DNA of 64,000 bases from Myxococcales bacterium (GTDB lineage Bacteria; Myxococcota_A; Polyangia; Polyangiales; JADJMO01), in NCBI GenBank assembly GCA_016709545.1, contig JADJMO010000007.1, positions 62,001-126,000 on the forward strand, given 5' to 3'. The notes below the pieces were generated by a model. That model had not been told where the DNA came from. It did not search any database and was given only the letters and a program-made list of their open reading frames with translations. Numbering within the stretch: the first letter of the stretch is position 1; every line of letters begins with the position of its first letter. The translations under genes were made by a program, and so were the position numbers. Positions 19,721 to 28,705 of the stretch are shown here, in pieces.

Positions 19721-20512
19721 ATGACCGCACGCGTGCCCCTCCGCTTCGACACGCGGACCGTCGACCAGCTCGCGATCGAGGACGAGCGCTCGTTCCGCGC
19801 CATCGGGTTGTACGCCGACCTCAAGGAGGTGCTGCGCAAGGCCCGCTATCCATTCCGCATGTTGCCGCGCTCGCTCGCGGGGCGCTGGGATCGCGCACTC
19901 CTCTTGAACCTGACCTACTGGGGCGCCGACGCCGGCGGGGACGTCATCGTCGACGCGCTCGACGCCGACGTGTTGCTGCACGCGGCCTGGCACCACCTCG
20001 CGAACAAGGCCCTGCCCTCGATCGACGGCGTGCAGACGGTGGAGGCCCTGTTCCTCGGCGAGGCGATCGCGAGCGCGTTCGACGTCTACCTCGTGGGCCG
20101 TCTGCTCGGCTCGGCGCCGGACGCCGCGTTCCTCGCCACGCAGGTGCCGGCGATGGCCGACGCCGCGATGGGCGCGGGCACGTCCGAAGAGGAGTTCGAG
20201 AAGCTGCTCGCGGTGATGGCGGAGTCGCCGGAGCTCGCGTTCGAGGAGCTCCGCCATCTGCTCTACCGCGCCACCCTCGCGCTCCACGCGAGCAAGGACG
20301 CCGAGGCCGCGATGTCGGCGCTCGAGGCCTTCGACGGGCATCGCTTCGCGCCGCTCCTCCACCACTACGAGCTGTCCAACTGGGTGCTCTACGCGCGGGC
20401 CTACGGCAGCTCGGAGGTCGACGAGCGCGCGCGCAAGCTCGACCACGCGCTCTCGGAGGCCCAGGCCGGGGCGCTCGACTTCCTCACCAAGCACTGGGTC
20501 GACGCGGCCTGA
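19721..20512 (+). CDS. Conserved-looking cytoplasmic protein of unknown function (263 aa)
   Basis: I do not recognise this protein. It has no signal peptide or membrane segment. It looks all-helical, with an AWHHLANKAL block near residue 88 and a following acidic helix (EALFLGEAIASAFDVYLVG), then a long Ala/Glu-rich C-terminal helical part. His and Glu residues in those two helices could bind a metal, but this is speculation. It is divergent from the serine hydrolase (69 bases) and followed 53 bases later by a second small gene on the same strand. Confidence 0.7.
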   Translation: MTARVPLRFDTRTVDQLAIEDERSFRAIGLYADLKEVLRKARYPFRMLPRSLAGRWDRALLLNLTYWGADAGGDVIVDALDADVLLHAAWHHLANKALPSIDGVQTVEALFLGEAIASAFDVYLVGRLLGSAPDAAFLATQVPAMADAAMGAGTSEEEFEKLLAVMAESPELAFEELRHLLYRATLALHASKDAEAAMSALEAFDGHRFAPLLHHYELSNWVLYARAYGSSEVDERARKLDHALSEAQAGALDFLTKHWVDAA

Positions 20513-20565
20513 GCGTTTGGGCGTTTTCTTGGGTCGAGCGGGGCTCTTCAGGCACGCTGCTCGCC

Positions 20566-20925
20566 ATGCAGACGGACCGCCGCACGAATCGCAGCCACAT
20601 CCCCGGCGAGGCCCTCGCGCTCGCGCTCGCTTCGGCCACCCACCGCGAAGGCGCTCACGCCGCCGTGCTCGCGGACGAGGACGGCTTCCTCCTGGCCGGC
20701 GTGGGCCTCGGCATCGACCACGAGTGGATCGCTGCGCTCGCGCCGGCCGCCGCGGAGCTCTCGCCGATCCACCGCGAACGTCTGCTCGAGCGCAGCCACG
20801 GCAAGCCGCTGCACGTCGCGCCGATCACGGTGCAGGGATCGCGCATGTTCCTCGCTTCGCTCGGCGCCTGCCTGACCGACGTCGCGCGCGTCGAGGCCGC
20901 CGCCGACCGCATCCTCGCGGCCTGA
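20566..20925 (+). CDS. Small protein, possible Roadblock/LC7-like fold (119 aa)
   Basis: The protein has the pattern AAVLADEDGFLLAGVG followed by a helix and ITVQGSRMFLASLG, which resembles Roadblock/LC7 regulators of small GTPases (strand, helix, strand layout). There is no MglA-like GTPase in the window, so the assignment is tentative. It is cytoplasmic, with no signal or membrane segment. It probably shares a transcript with the upstream 19721 gene and ends before a convergent gene with a hairpin in between. Confidence 0.6.
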   Translation: MQTDRRTNRSHIPGEALALALASATHREGAHAAVLADEDGFLLAGVGLGIDHEWIAALAPAAAELSPIHRERLLERSHGKPLHVAPITVQGSRMFLASLGACLTDVARVEAAADRILAA

Positions 20926-20945
20926 CCCGAGTTGCTCGGTCGCTC

Positions 20946-20964
20946 CCGGACCGTCCCCGTCCGG
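20946..20964. terminator. Hairpin between convergent genes
   Basis: A perfect 6-bp stem (CCGGAC with GTCCGG) closes a seven-base loop between the stop at 20925 and the convergent stop at 20980. There is no T tract, so intrinsic termination is only suggested by position. Confidence 0.35.
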
Positions 20965-20979
20965 TCCTCCGCTCCGGGC

Positions 20980-21797
20980 TCATTTCCCGGGGTCGTACTT
21001 TCGATCCTTCATGGCCTCGAGATAGGCCACGAGGGCGTCGAGCTGCCCCTCGGTCAGATCGGGGTGCGGGGGCATGTTCCCGTAGCGGAACGAAAGTGGG
21101 TCCTTCACGTATGCGCGTACCTGGGCCACCGGTCGGTACTCGAGCACGTTCTTGGGCACCGCGAGGTCGGGGCCCACACGACCACCCTCGCGGTTGATCG
21201 CGTGGCACTTGAAGCAACGATCGCGGAACAGCGCGTAGCCGGCGAGCGCGGCGGTGGACGCCGCGCTCCCGGGGCTCGTGTGGGGGTAGGCGACGTCGAA
21301 GCGGACCATCTCGATCTTCACGAGCTGCCACGGGCGCGGGTACGCCTCGAGCTCCGCCTGCTCGGGCTTGCTCCACACCACGTAGAACGGGGAAGGGTCC
21401 GCGCGCTGCGGGCCGATGGGCTCCCACGAGGGGACGTCGAGGTCCTCGAACGCCACGTAGCCGCCCTCGGTCACCGCGAGCTCGCCGCGGAAGTAGACCG
21501 CGTAGCCGTCCTTGGCGCGCAGCACGAACTCCTTGTCGGCGAGCGATTCTCCCGGGAAGCCAGCCTCGAGCACGCGCTTCAGGGAAGCGCGCGGAAGCGC
21601 TTGGGCTTGCGGTGGTAGGGGTCGAAGCCCGAGACGGTCTCGGGGGGAATCGCCTTCGCGAGCTCGGAGAGCGGCAGCGCGCGGACCGTCGCGCCGTCCT
21701 TGGTGAAGGTCAGCGTCGCGTCGGGGCCGAGCGGACGCGACCGCTTGCACGAGGCGAGCGCCATGCACGCGACCAAGACGCCGAGCTCACGCCTCAT
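20980..21797 (-). CDS. Cytochrome c lipoprotein with molybdopterin-oxidase-like N-terminal domain, frameshifted
   Basis: The ATG at 21797 opens a lipoprotein signal (CMALASC). The N-terminal part (LTFTKDGATVRALPL, PPETVSGFDPYHRKPKRFRALP) resembles the sulfite-oxidase-type pterin-binding fold found fused to cytochromes. The frame ends early at 21579-21581 but resumes one base off as LKRVLEAGFPGESLADKEFV; one extra C in a CCC run near 21582-21584 repairs it. The C-terminal domain has the heme site CFKCH and a downstream Met ligand in GNMPPHPDL. It is a predicted periplasmic electron carrier. Its start overlaps the stop of the upstream membrane-protein gene by 11 bases. Confidence 0.75.
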
Positions 21798-22425
21798 CAC
21801 GGGCCTCCACCGAGGCGAGGGCGAACGGGACGAACGCCACGTAGTAGAGGACGTTCGGCACCACGCGGACGACGTGCAGGACCGGCTGCTTGGTCGCGAG
21901 CAGGAGCGCGTCGACGGTCGCCCACGCGCCGTACTGCGCGAGCTCGAACCCGAGGAGCCGCCGCTCGAACCGGGTGCTGGCGCGGCCGAGCAGGGCGCCG
22001 TACGCGAGGAGCAGCGCGACGAAGGCGACCTCGTAGGCGAGGTAGACGGCCCGCAGATCGCGCGGACCCCACGGGCTCATCCGCAGCGCCTGCGAGGCGA
22101 GCGGGATGACGAAGGCGAGACCGAGCGCGAGGAGGAGGCCCTTGCCGCGCCGCCGTCGACGCGACGCTTCGACGACCAGGAAATAGCGAAAATCACCGAC
22201 GATCACGAACGCGACGCCGGTGAGCATCGCCCACCGACTGGTCGAGGGAAACGGCGCCAAGGCGCCCGCGCACCAGGCGTCGACCGCGATGAGAATCGCG
22301 AACAGGATCCCCCAGGCGCGCAGGAATCCCTGCCGGCGCAGCGCCGCGAGGAGTACGATCGGCGTCGCGAGCCACGGGAGCAGCGGCAGCACCCACGGCC
22401 CCTCGGCGAAGCTCTGGAACGACAT
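21787..22425 (-). CDS. Multi-pass membrane protein of unknown function (212 aa)
   Basis: Five or six hydrophobic helices are visible (for example LLPWLATPIVLLAAL, AWGILFAILIAVDAW, LLLALGLAFVIPLAS, AVYLAYEVAFVALLLAYGAL). A basic loop (SRRRRRGKG) marks a cytoplasmic side. No family was recognised. It overlaps the cytochrome gene downstream and likely forms an operon with it, so a membrane partner for electron transfer is a fair guess. Its ATG overlaps the ATG of the divergent 22424 gene in one CATG palindrome. Confidence 0.75.
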   Translation of the reverse strand: MSFQSFAEGPWVLPLLPWLATPIVLLAALRRQGFLRAWGILFAILIAVDAWCAGALAPFPSTSRWAMLTGVAFVIVGDFRYFLVVEASRRRRRGKGLLLALGLAFVIPLASQALRMSPWGPRDLRAVYLAYEVAFVALLLAYGALLGRASTRFERRLLGFELAQYGAWATVDALLLATKQPVLHVVRVVPNVLYYVAFVPFALASVEARDEA

Positions 22426-23446
22426 GGATCAGAGCGAGAGCACGGATCGGCACCGAGAGATACAAGAGAGCGTCGCGATCCTGCGCGATCGCGCCGCACG
22501 CCTCCCGGTCGAGCTCGCTGCCGTCGTCGCGGCGGAGGTGCCCGCGCTGCCATTGCCGCGAGGGGATCGCACCCGCTTCGTGGTCACGGGCCTCGGCGCC
22601 AGCGAAGGTCCGGCGCGGCTGCTCGTGGCCCTCCTCTCCGAGCTGGGGCTGCCCGCGGCGTTCGCGCCGGTCAGCGCGTTCTTCGGCGCGGCGCCCCGCG
22701 GGGACGTGCTCGTGGTCGTCTCGCAGCAGCTCTCTCCGAACGCACGCCTCCCCTTGCGTCGGAGCGCGGCCTACGGCGCGGTCGTGCTCGTGACGGCCGT
22801 CGAGGCCTGCGAGGACGTCACCCTCGTGCTGTCGCACCCGCCCGCGCGGGAAGACCGGATCCTCCTGCGGGTGATCGGGCCCGCGGCCGCCGCCCTCCTG
22901 GTGACCAGGGCTGCGGTGGCGAGCGCCGCAGCGCTCGGCCTCACGCCCACGTGGGCGAGCGCGCTGCCCCTCGTCCCGGGCGCCGTCGCGGCGGCGGTGC
23001 TGGTCGGCGAGCGTGCGCCTCCGGATCTGTTCGAGCGCTTCACCGCGCTCGTCGGGAGCAGCGGCACGAGCGAGCTCTTGCACCTCGCGCGGGTGAAGCT
23101 CGTCGAGGGCCTCGGCCTCGTCGAACCGCCGCTGTGGGACGCCTGCGCCGTCGTCCATGGCCCGTTCCAGGCGTTCTACGAGCGCCCGCTCACGCTGCTG
23201 TGCTTCGCGGCGCGCGGGGACGAGCCAGCGGCCCACCTCCTGCGCGGCCTCGAGCAGTCGGTGGTGCCAGGGCGCCATCGCCTCTGGCTCCACGAGAGCA
23301 CGTTGCCCGGACCGCTTGCGCTCTTCGAGCACGACGCGGCGGTGCTCGGGCTCGTGCTCGGGCAGCTCGCGCGCGCGCCCCGGAACCTCATCGCGTGGCC
23401 CGGCAAGGGTGCGGACGCGGCGATCTACGCGCTCGGCGCCGACTGA
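22424..23446 (+). CDS. SIS-domain-like protein (340 aa)
   Basis: The N-terminal helix (HREIQESVAILRDRAARLP) and the following VVTGLGASEGPARLLVALL, LVVVSQQLSPNAR and VVLVTAVE strands fit a sugar-isomerase (SIS) fold, which binds phosphosugars. The second half may be a degenerate second SIS domain (VVHGPFQAFYERPLTLL). No signal peptide is present, so it is cytoplasmic. The start codon shares bases with that of the divergent membrane protein gene, leaving no space for separate promoters; a start further downstream is possible. Specificity is unknown. Confidence 0.65.
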   Translation: MDQSESTDRHREIQESVAILRDRAARLPVELAAVVAAEVPALPLPRGDRTRFVVTGLGASEGPARLLVALLSELGLPAAFAPVSAFFGAAPRGDVLVVVSQQLSPNARLPLRRSAAYGAVVLVTAVEACEDVTLVLSHPPAREDRILLRVIGPAAAALLVTRAAVASAAALGLTPTWASALPLVPGAVAAAVLVGERAPPDLFERFTALVGSSGTSELLHLARVKLVEGLGLVEPPLWDACAVVHGPFQAFYERPLTLLCFAARGDEPAAHLLRGLEQSVVPGRHRLWLHESTLPGPLALFEHDAAVLGLVLGQLARAPRNLIAWPGKGADAAIYALGAD

Positions 23447-23463
23447 CACCGAGGTGCCTGTCG

Positions 23464-23482
23464 TCGCGGGTGCGACCCGCGA
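23464..23482 (+). terminator. Strong GC hairpin after the SIS-like gene
   Basis: A perfect 8-bp inverted repeat (TCGCGGGT with ACCCGCGA) with loop GCG lies 18 bases after the stop at 23446 and upstream of the next gene. A short pyrimidine-rich stretch follows, but no clear T tract. Confidence 0.45.
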
Positions 23483-23525
23483 GAGGCCTGTCTGTTCTGG
23501 CGCATGGAGCGTTAGGATCCGACGA

Positions 23526-24956
23526 ATGAAGCGCCGCGCCCTGCTCCTCGCCGCCCTCGTCGCCGGGTGTTCGTCGTCGGAGGAGCCGCCGCTCGGGAGC
23601 CAGGAGCAGGGCGTGGCCGTGCCCGGCCCGTGGAGCATGCCCGCGGACGTGCACGCCTTCGGCCAGACCGAGTTCGTCAAATACGACGGCGCGCTCCCGT
23701 GGTCGGGTGGCGCGTGCAGCGGCTGCTGCACCGCGAGCTCCTGCGGGAGCGGCGAGCTGCCGGGCACCAAGGCCTTCAAGGCGTTCCTGCTCAAGACGTT
23801 CCCGGGGGAGATCTCCTCGATCGGCGGCTACTGCTGTCGACCGAACACGGGTGCGACCTCGATGACCTCGATCCACGGCACGGGCCGTGCGCTCGACGTG
23901 ATGATCCCCAAGGCCGGCGGCGACGCGGACAACACCAAGGGCGACAAGGTCGCGCACTGGCTCGTGATGCACGCGCAGGAGATCGGCGTGCAGCTGATCA
24001 TCTGGGACCGCATGGCCTGGAACCCGAGCCGCAAGGGCGAGAAGCTCAACCCCTACACGGGTCCGATCCCGCACATCGACCACCTGCACGTGGAGCTGAA
24101 CCTCGACGGAGCCCAGATGAAGACCCCGTTCTTCACCTCGGGCGCGATCTCGGGCACGACCTGCACGCCCAAGTGCGACGGCGACGTGATCGTCGGCGGC
24201 GACTGCGGCCGCGGCGACTGCGCGGCGTACGGCGCGCGGTGCGTGGCCGACCCGACCCCGCGGTGCGTGTTCGGCGCGTGCCCGGCCAAGGGCGTCGGCG
24301 CCACGTGCGTCGACGAGAAGACGATCGCCAACTGCACCGACGGCAAGATCACGGGCACCGGCGACTGCAGCGCCTACGCGGCGGCGTGCTCCGCGGCGGG
24401 CGTCCCCGCGGGGCAGGCGCGTTGTCTCAGCGTGTTCTGCATGGACCCGAAGACGAAGCTGCCGGTCGCCACCGAGTCGTGCTGGTTCGACAAGGGTCAG
24501 CGCTCGAGCTGCGACGCGGCCGGCAAGCTCACGATCACGCCGTGCCCCGCGGGGCAGGCCTGCTCGATCATCGGCGGCGCGCACTGCGAGGCGCCGAAGT
24601 GCCCGGCGACCGGCGAGCTGCTCACGTGCATCGACGGTCAGTGGCTGTCGCGGTGCCTCGGTGGCTCGGTGGTGTCGGCCTCGGACTGCGGCGCCGGCGG
24701 CTGCTCGGCGGAGGGCGGCGCGCACTGCACGAAGGCGCCGCCCGCGGGCGAGGACCCGGTGGTGGACGACCCGGCGCTCGAAGGCGGCGACGCGGGGCCC
24801 GACGCCGGTGGCGACGCGGCGGCGCCCACCGCGGAGACGGAGTCGAGCAGCGGCTGCGCGGTGGCGAAGCCGAGCGGGAGCGGAGCGGGCGCGCTCGTGT
24901 TCGTGCTCGCGGCGGTCGCCGTGCGCCAGCGCCGGCGCCGGCGTGGCATGCGGTGA
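23526..24956 (+). CDS. Peptidase M15 / ARB_07466-like lipoprotein with cysteine-rich tail (476 aa)
   Basis: The lipoprotein signal is ALVAGCSSS. The N-terminal half has the LAS/M15-type metal site: SIHGTGRALDVM supplies His and Asp, and HIDHLHVEL supplies the later His. This is the layout of D-Ala-D-Ala carboxypeptidases and related cell-wall hydrolases. From about residue 215 on, the protein is Cys-rich with small repeats (CDGDVIVGGDCGRGDC, CIDGQWLSRC). The C-terminus (SSGCAVAKP, hydrophobic helix, RQRRRRRGMR) is MYXO-CTERM-like. It is predicted to act on peptidoglycan or bind at the surface. Confidence 0.82.
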   Translation: MKRRALLLAALVAGCSSSEEPPLGSQEQGVAVPGPWSMPADVHAFGQTEFVKYDGALPWSGGACSGCCTASSCGSGELPGTKAFKAFLLKTFPGEISSIGGYCCRPNTGATSMTSIHGTGRALDVMIPKAGGDADNTKGDKVAHWLVMHAQEIGVQLIIWDRMAWNPSRKGEKLNPYTGPIPHIDHLHVELNLDGAQMKTPFFTSGAISGTTCTPKCDGDVIVGGDCGRGDCAAYGARCVADPTPRCVFGACPAKGVGATCVDEKTIANCTDGKITGTGDCSAYAAACSAAGVPAGQARCLSVFCMDPKTKLPVATESCWFDKGQRSSCDAAGKLTITPCPAGQACSIIGGAHCEAPKCPATGELLTCIDGQWLSRCLGGSVVSASDCGAGGCSAEGGAHCTKAPPAGEDPVVDDPALEGGDAGPDAGGDAAAPTAETESSSGCAVAKPSGSGAGALVFVLAAVAVRQRRRRRGMR

Positions 24957-25181
24957 TTGGATCCGGTTGAGTCCCTTAGCCCAATTGTGAAGGCGCATGT
25001 CGCATGTCGCGTGATGCGAAGCGAGAACTTCGTTTCGCGCTTGTGCAAATGCCGCGTTCTGCGCGACACCTTGCGGGGTGGAGATCCAGCGAGGGCGTGA
25101 CTTGATCGTGCGAACGGACTCGCGGGTTGCGGACGCGGGTGGGCGTTGCTCGGCGTGAGCGCGTGATGCAGTAGGTCGTTC
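24957..25181. other. Intergenic region upstream of the transposase
   Basis: The 225 bases hold no credible gene. A tandem heptamer (CGCATGT twice, about 24993-25007) and a near-perfect hairpin at 25016-25038 (GCGAAGCG with CGTTTCGC, 7 of 8 pairs) are present. The left end of the insertion element should lie here, but I could not match a terminal inverted repeat by eye. Confidence 0.4.
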
Positions 25182-26618
25182 ATGGAGCCCTTCGAGCGCA
25201 TCGCCAGTCGAGTGGACAGTTTCGTCGGAGCTGGGGGACGGCCCGGGGACATCGACACTCTCGAGGTCGAGCGGCACGTTCACGCCCTGGTCAAGGCTTG
25301 GAGTCGAGCTATGCGCGAAGTGTTCCAGGCGCACGCGAAGCCGGAGCGGGTCCACGGGGAGGTCTGGGGGCATCGCCGCGAGGTCGCAGCCGAGTACCAC
25401 ACGAGCTTCGGTGCGCTGACGGTCTCGCGGGGCACCTATCAGCGTAGCGGGAGGGGCCGCGTGATGATCCCCATGGATCGACGACTGGGCATCGTCGAGG
25501 ACGCTTTCACGCCACGCCTTGCGCGCATCCTTGCGCGCGCGACGGCGTCGATACCCAGCGAAGAAGCCGCAGATCTCTTGGGAGAGGTAGGTGTCGCATC
25601 GGTGAGTGTGTCGACGCTGCACCGGCTTCCGCGTGCGATGGCGGCTCGTCTCGAACAACGTCGCGTCGAGATCGAGGCACACGTGCGAATGAACGACCCG
25701 ATCCCCACGATGGCCGTGAGCGCGCAGGCCAGCCTGGACGGGGTGATGGTGCCGATGGAGGGCGAGCACGCGCGCGCGCGTGGCCGCAAGACCGACGATC
25801 CCGAGCCGCCAAGGCACGAGCAGCGCTACGAGCCGCACCATCGTGAGATCCCGGCGAACCACAACGAGGCGTCTGGACGCGCCTGGCACGAGGCCGCCGT
25901 TGCGACGATCAGCTACCTGGACGCTGAGGGGCGAGTGCTCAAGACGACGTACCTCGCGGAGATGCCCGAACCGCAGAAGCTCACGCTTGCACGGCGCCTT
26001 CGGGAGAACCTCACGATGGTGCTCGCAGAGCGTCCGGAACTGAACATCGTCGCTGCGAGCGATGGTGCGCCTCTCCATTGGCGACTGCTCGCAGACATCC
26101 ACTCGGCTGTCGCGCATCTGCACACGGGCACCTGGATGAACCTCGTCGATTTCTACCACGTGACCGAGTATCTGAACGACGCAGCCGACGCCATCTACGG
26201 CGAAGGCACGCCCGATGCTCGTGTCGCTTCGCGCAACTGGGGTGAGACGCTGCGCGCCTACGCGAACGGTGCCGAGCGTGTGCTCAAGTCCCTGCGTTAC
26301 CACCGAAAGACCAGCACCAAGAGAAAGGACATCGACGCTGCAATCGAGTACCTGTGCGTGCAGAAGAACGCCGGGCGCGCCAACTTCGCGGAGGCCGAGG
26401 CTCGAAACTTCCCCATTGGTACCGGCGTGACGGAGGCAGCCGCGAAGACCGTGGTCAGCGTGCGGATGAAGCGCGCCGGAGCACGCTTCTCTCATCACGG
26501 CGGTCAGACGATCCTGCACTTCCGTGCCGCCCTTCTCTCCCAGCGCTTCGCACTGCTGATGGACGCTCTCGAGCGAACTTACGGAGCCGAGGTCAAGCTG
26601 CCCACGAAGGCGGCTTGA
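25182..26618 (+). CDS. ISKra4-family transposase (478 aa)
   Basis: The protein carries the hallmarks of ISKra4 transposases: an N-terminal helical part, a central DDE-type RNase H fold with ASLDGVMVPM and VAASDGAPLHW (the two Asp), and the C-terminal block GTGVTEAAAKTVVS followed by KRAGARFSHHGGQTIL, which supplies the Glu. Length is normal and the frame is intact, so the enzyme may be active. It is preceded by AGG 8-10 bases before the ATG. The stop is only 26 bases before the next gene. Confidence 0.92.
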   Translation: MEPFERIASRVDSFVGAGGRPGDIDTLEVERHVHALVKAWSRAMREVFQAHAKPERVHGEVWGHRREVAAEYHTSFGALTVSRGTYQRSGRGRVMIPMDRRLGIVEDAFTPRLARILARATASIPSEEAADLLGEVGVASVSVSTLHRLPRAMAARLEQRRVEIEAHVRMNDPIPTMAVSAQASLDGVMVPMEGEHARARGRKTDDPEPPRHEQRYEPHHREIPANHNEASGRAWHEAAVATISYLDAEGRVLKTTYLAEMPEPQKLTLARRLRENLTMVLAERPELNIVAASDGAPLHWRLLADIHSAVAHLHTGTWMNLVDFYHVTEYLNDAADAIYGEGTPDARVASRNWGETLRAYANGAERVLKSLRYHRKTSTKRKDIDAAIEYLCVQKNAGRANFAEAEARNFPIGTGVTEAAAKTVVSVRMKRAGARFSHHGGQTILHFRAALLSQRFALLMDALERTYGAEVKLPTKAA

Positions 26619-26644
26619 TCATGAAGTCATGCGCGGGGCAGGAC

Positions 26645-28108
26645 ATGGCGAAGAAGCACGTCTTGCTGCTCTCTGCGTCTCTCGGTCCGCTCGCCTGTGG
26701 AGCAGTGGACACGACTCAACGTGGGGATGCACTGGAAGCAACAACACTGACCCTCACCGTAGTTCGTCTCAGCCGCACCCAGCCTGCGAGCATCACGCAG
26801 CGACCTATGTCGCGAGCGGAGCAGATCGAGATGGCGAACAGCAGGGCGTTGGAGTCGGCGGCCATCTCGCCAAGTACCAAGTCGCCCGGTGCACTGTCTC
26901 GCTCCTCACAGGCCATTGGCTTGGACCCATCATGCGCAGGCGCATCGCTGTGGATCTATGACCAACAGAACCTGGGCGGAAACCAGACATGTATTTCGGG
27001 AGACGGCAAGCTAGACTTGGCTACGGTCTGCGCGAAGTGGATCTGGGTCTATCAGGGCGGCATCCCGATCAACCAATACTGCGCCAAGTACTGGTTTGCC
27101 AACGGCAACTCGAACGTTGCGAGCTACTACGCTGGCTCGGCCGACGGAAGTATTCAGTATCGACCTGATGGAGCATGCGCAACCACCTGCACATCCTGGT
27201 CTCCGTACCAGCGTACAAATAGTGTTTCTTGCGGTGTTCTCGGGAGGTGGCTTGATCTACATGTGTGGGGCCGAGCATGCTGGCTTGGCAGCGCATCATA
27301 CTGGCTTGCGAGCGAGTCACCAAGCAACGTATCGTACGACTGGACGAACGGTCATCAGGGTCTAGCACACAGTGCGACGCTTGTGTATCTGACCCAAACT
27401 ATTGGCGATCTAGATGGCTGGGCGTCGACGCAGGGCCTTGGAAGTTCTATCGCGATGAACCTGCCAAGATTCAAACCACGAGACGGCTGGCACTATGGCG
27501 ATCCTGACTACTATGGCGAGCTTCTCTGGGTGCCATTCGAGTGCAAGACAGAGTCTCATTCCGAGGCTGCGCACCTGGTTGCGTTCACCCCAGACCTAAC
27601 ATCTGTCGTGCGTGACGTCACTCTAGGCGACTATGATGCGGCCTGGGTGGCGTGGAATGCTATGGATGGCACTGTCTACATGTCGTCATTCGATCCTGTT
27701 TCTGAAGTTCGCCAGTATGCCTTCCTCACCAACCCCGTACAGAGACTGGTGCTGCTCCGAAGCATTCCCCTGGTGACGTCGACCGGCGCATCGCATCCGC
27801 TGCGGCGCGTTCAGGGTGGCGCATTCTCCCCGAACGGCCATCTGTACTTGTCCTCTGACGATAAGGACGACCCATCGCTTTCCGGTGTCTATGGCGTTGA
27901 CGTCGAGAGCGGTACCATTCACATGCACGTGGCGTTTGAGTATCACCCCGGCTCCATCGGTGACGAGATCGAGGGAATCGACGTGAATCCGAGCTGGCCG
28001 ATGTATCCAGGCACGCAAATCCACCTGTCTATGGTGAACTATGAGGTCGGCGCGAATGACACGATCTATCTGAAGCACTTCGCGATTTCCGACACTACAA
28101 AACTGTAG
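26645..28108 (+). CDS. Low-GC lipoprotein of unknown function (487 aa)
   Basis: ATG 26645 follows a GGGGCAGGA ribosome binding site and gives a lipoprotein signal (LGPLACGAVD); ATG 26621 is the alternative. After a polar region, residues about 95-190 (WIYDQQNLGGNQTCISG, WIWVYQG, VASYYAGSADG) with several Cys look like a beta/gamma-crystallin or inhibitor-I36-type module, tentatively. The second half suggests a propeller (TVYMSSFDPV, GHLYLSSDDKDD, GVYGVDVESG). Base composition is unlike its neighbours (32 of 60 G+C in 27061-27120, against 46 of 60 in 16021-16080), a sign of transfer. Function unknown. Confidence 0.8.
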   Translation: MAKKHVLLLSASLGPLACGAVDTTQRGDALEATTLTLTVVRLSRTQPASITQRPMSRAEQIEMANSRALESAAISPSTKSPGALSRSSQAIGLDPSCAGASLWIYDQQNLGGNQTCISGDGKLDLATVCAKWIWVYQGGIPINQYCAKYWFANGNSNVASYYAGSADGSIQYRPDGACATTCTSWSPYQRTNSVSCGVLGRWLDLHVWGRACWLGSASYWLASESPSNVSYDWTNGHQGLAHSATLVYLTQTIGDLDGWASTQGLGSSIAMNLPRFKPRDGWHYGDPDYYGELLWVPFECKTESHSEAAHLVAFTPDLTSVVRDVTLGDYDAAWVAWNAMDGTVYMSSFDPVSEVRQYAFLTNPVQRLVLLRSIPLVTSTGASHPLRRVQGGAFSPNGHLYLSSDDKDDPSLSGVYGVDVESGTIHMHVAFEYHPGSIGDEIEGIDVNPSWPMYPGTQIHLSMVNYEVGANDTIYLKHFAISDTTKL

Positions 28109-28126
28109 CTTCGCGCGGAGGCGCCT

Positions 28127-28654
28127 ATGTCTATTGCAGCAATTGGTCTGCTCTTCGCTCTCGAGGCGCCGGTCCTGGCGGTGGACGTGCAAGCCGTCGG
28201 CTCGTTCGAACCGAAGCATCGGTTCGGTCTGGTGCGGGTGGGCGCGGGAGTTCGCACTTCAGTGGTTTCTGGGTCGGTCTTCTACGAACACTCCGTTCTC
28301 CGTGGTGGAGGCATCGATGAGGGCTGCAATCCTGCGGGCAGCCAACTCCCCGGCTGTGTCTACGATCCACGCTATCTCGGAGCGGAAGTGTCTGCGCATC
28401 CCTGGACGCTGGGCATCCTGCGGCCGCGCGTGTTCGTAGCCACGGCGTGGGCACGGCGTTCTATCGCCATTGGTGCTGGAAGTCGTGACGACGTTGTTCT
28501 GTGGGCCGGTTTGGGATTTGATGTCTTGATCCACCGGGTGGTGGAGATTGGCATCTTCGGGCGATACGCGCGATACCCAACGTTTCCTGACGGTTGTTGC
28601 AATGAGCAAGCAGCTGCGTTCGGCCTCGGGACCTCGTGGCTTCTGCCGATGTGA
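28127..28654 (+). CDS. Exported beta-rich protein of unknown function, low GC (175 aa)
   Basis: A GGAGG motif seven bases before ATG 28127 supports the start. A short signal peptide (LFALEAPVLAVD) is followed by alternating hydrophobic/polar strands (FGLVRVGAGVRTSVVSG, VVEIGIFGRYARYP) like a small outer-membrane barrel. It follows the 26645 lipoprotein by 18 bases and shares its lower GC content, so the two form one operon and were probably acquired together. No family was recognised. Confidence 0.75.
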   Translation: MSIAAIGLLFALEAPVLAVDVQAVGSFEPKHRFGLVRVGAGVRTSVVSGSVFYEHSVLRGGGIDEGCNPAGSQLPGCVYDPRYLGAEVSAHPWTLGILRPRVFVATAWARRSIAIGAGSRDDVVLWAGLGFDVLIHRVVEIGIFGRYARYPTFPDGCCNEQAAAFGLGTSWLLPM

Positions 28655-28705
28655 GAGTGGTCCCTCTAACGCGTGGGTGCGACACCGCAGCGCGCGCGAA
28701 GGGCG

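Larger units (their letters stand above)
24957..26644 (+). mobile_element. ISKra4-family insertion element, ends unresolved
   Basis: The element is called from its transposase gene (25182-26618). The outer boundaries given are only the limits set by the flanking genes. No inverted repeats or target duplication could be confirmed by reading. The two genes that follow have lower GC and may have arrived with it. Confidence 0.5.

Noticed and set aside
25016..25038. Hairpin as the terminal inverted repeat of the ISKra4 element
   Set aside because: No matching sequence was found after the transposase stop, so it cannot be assigned as an IS end.
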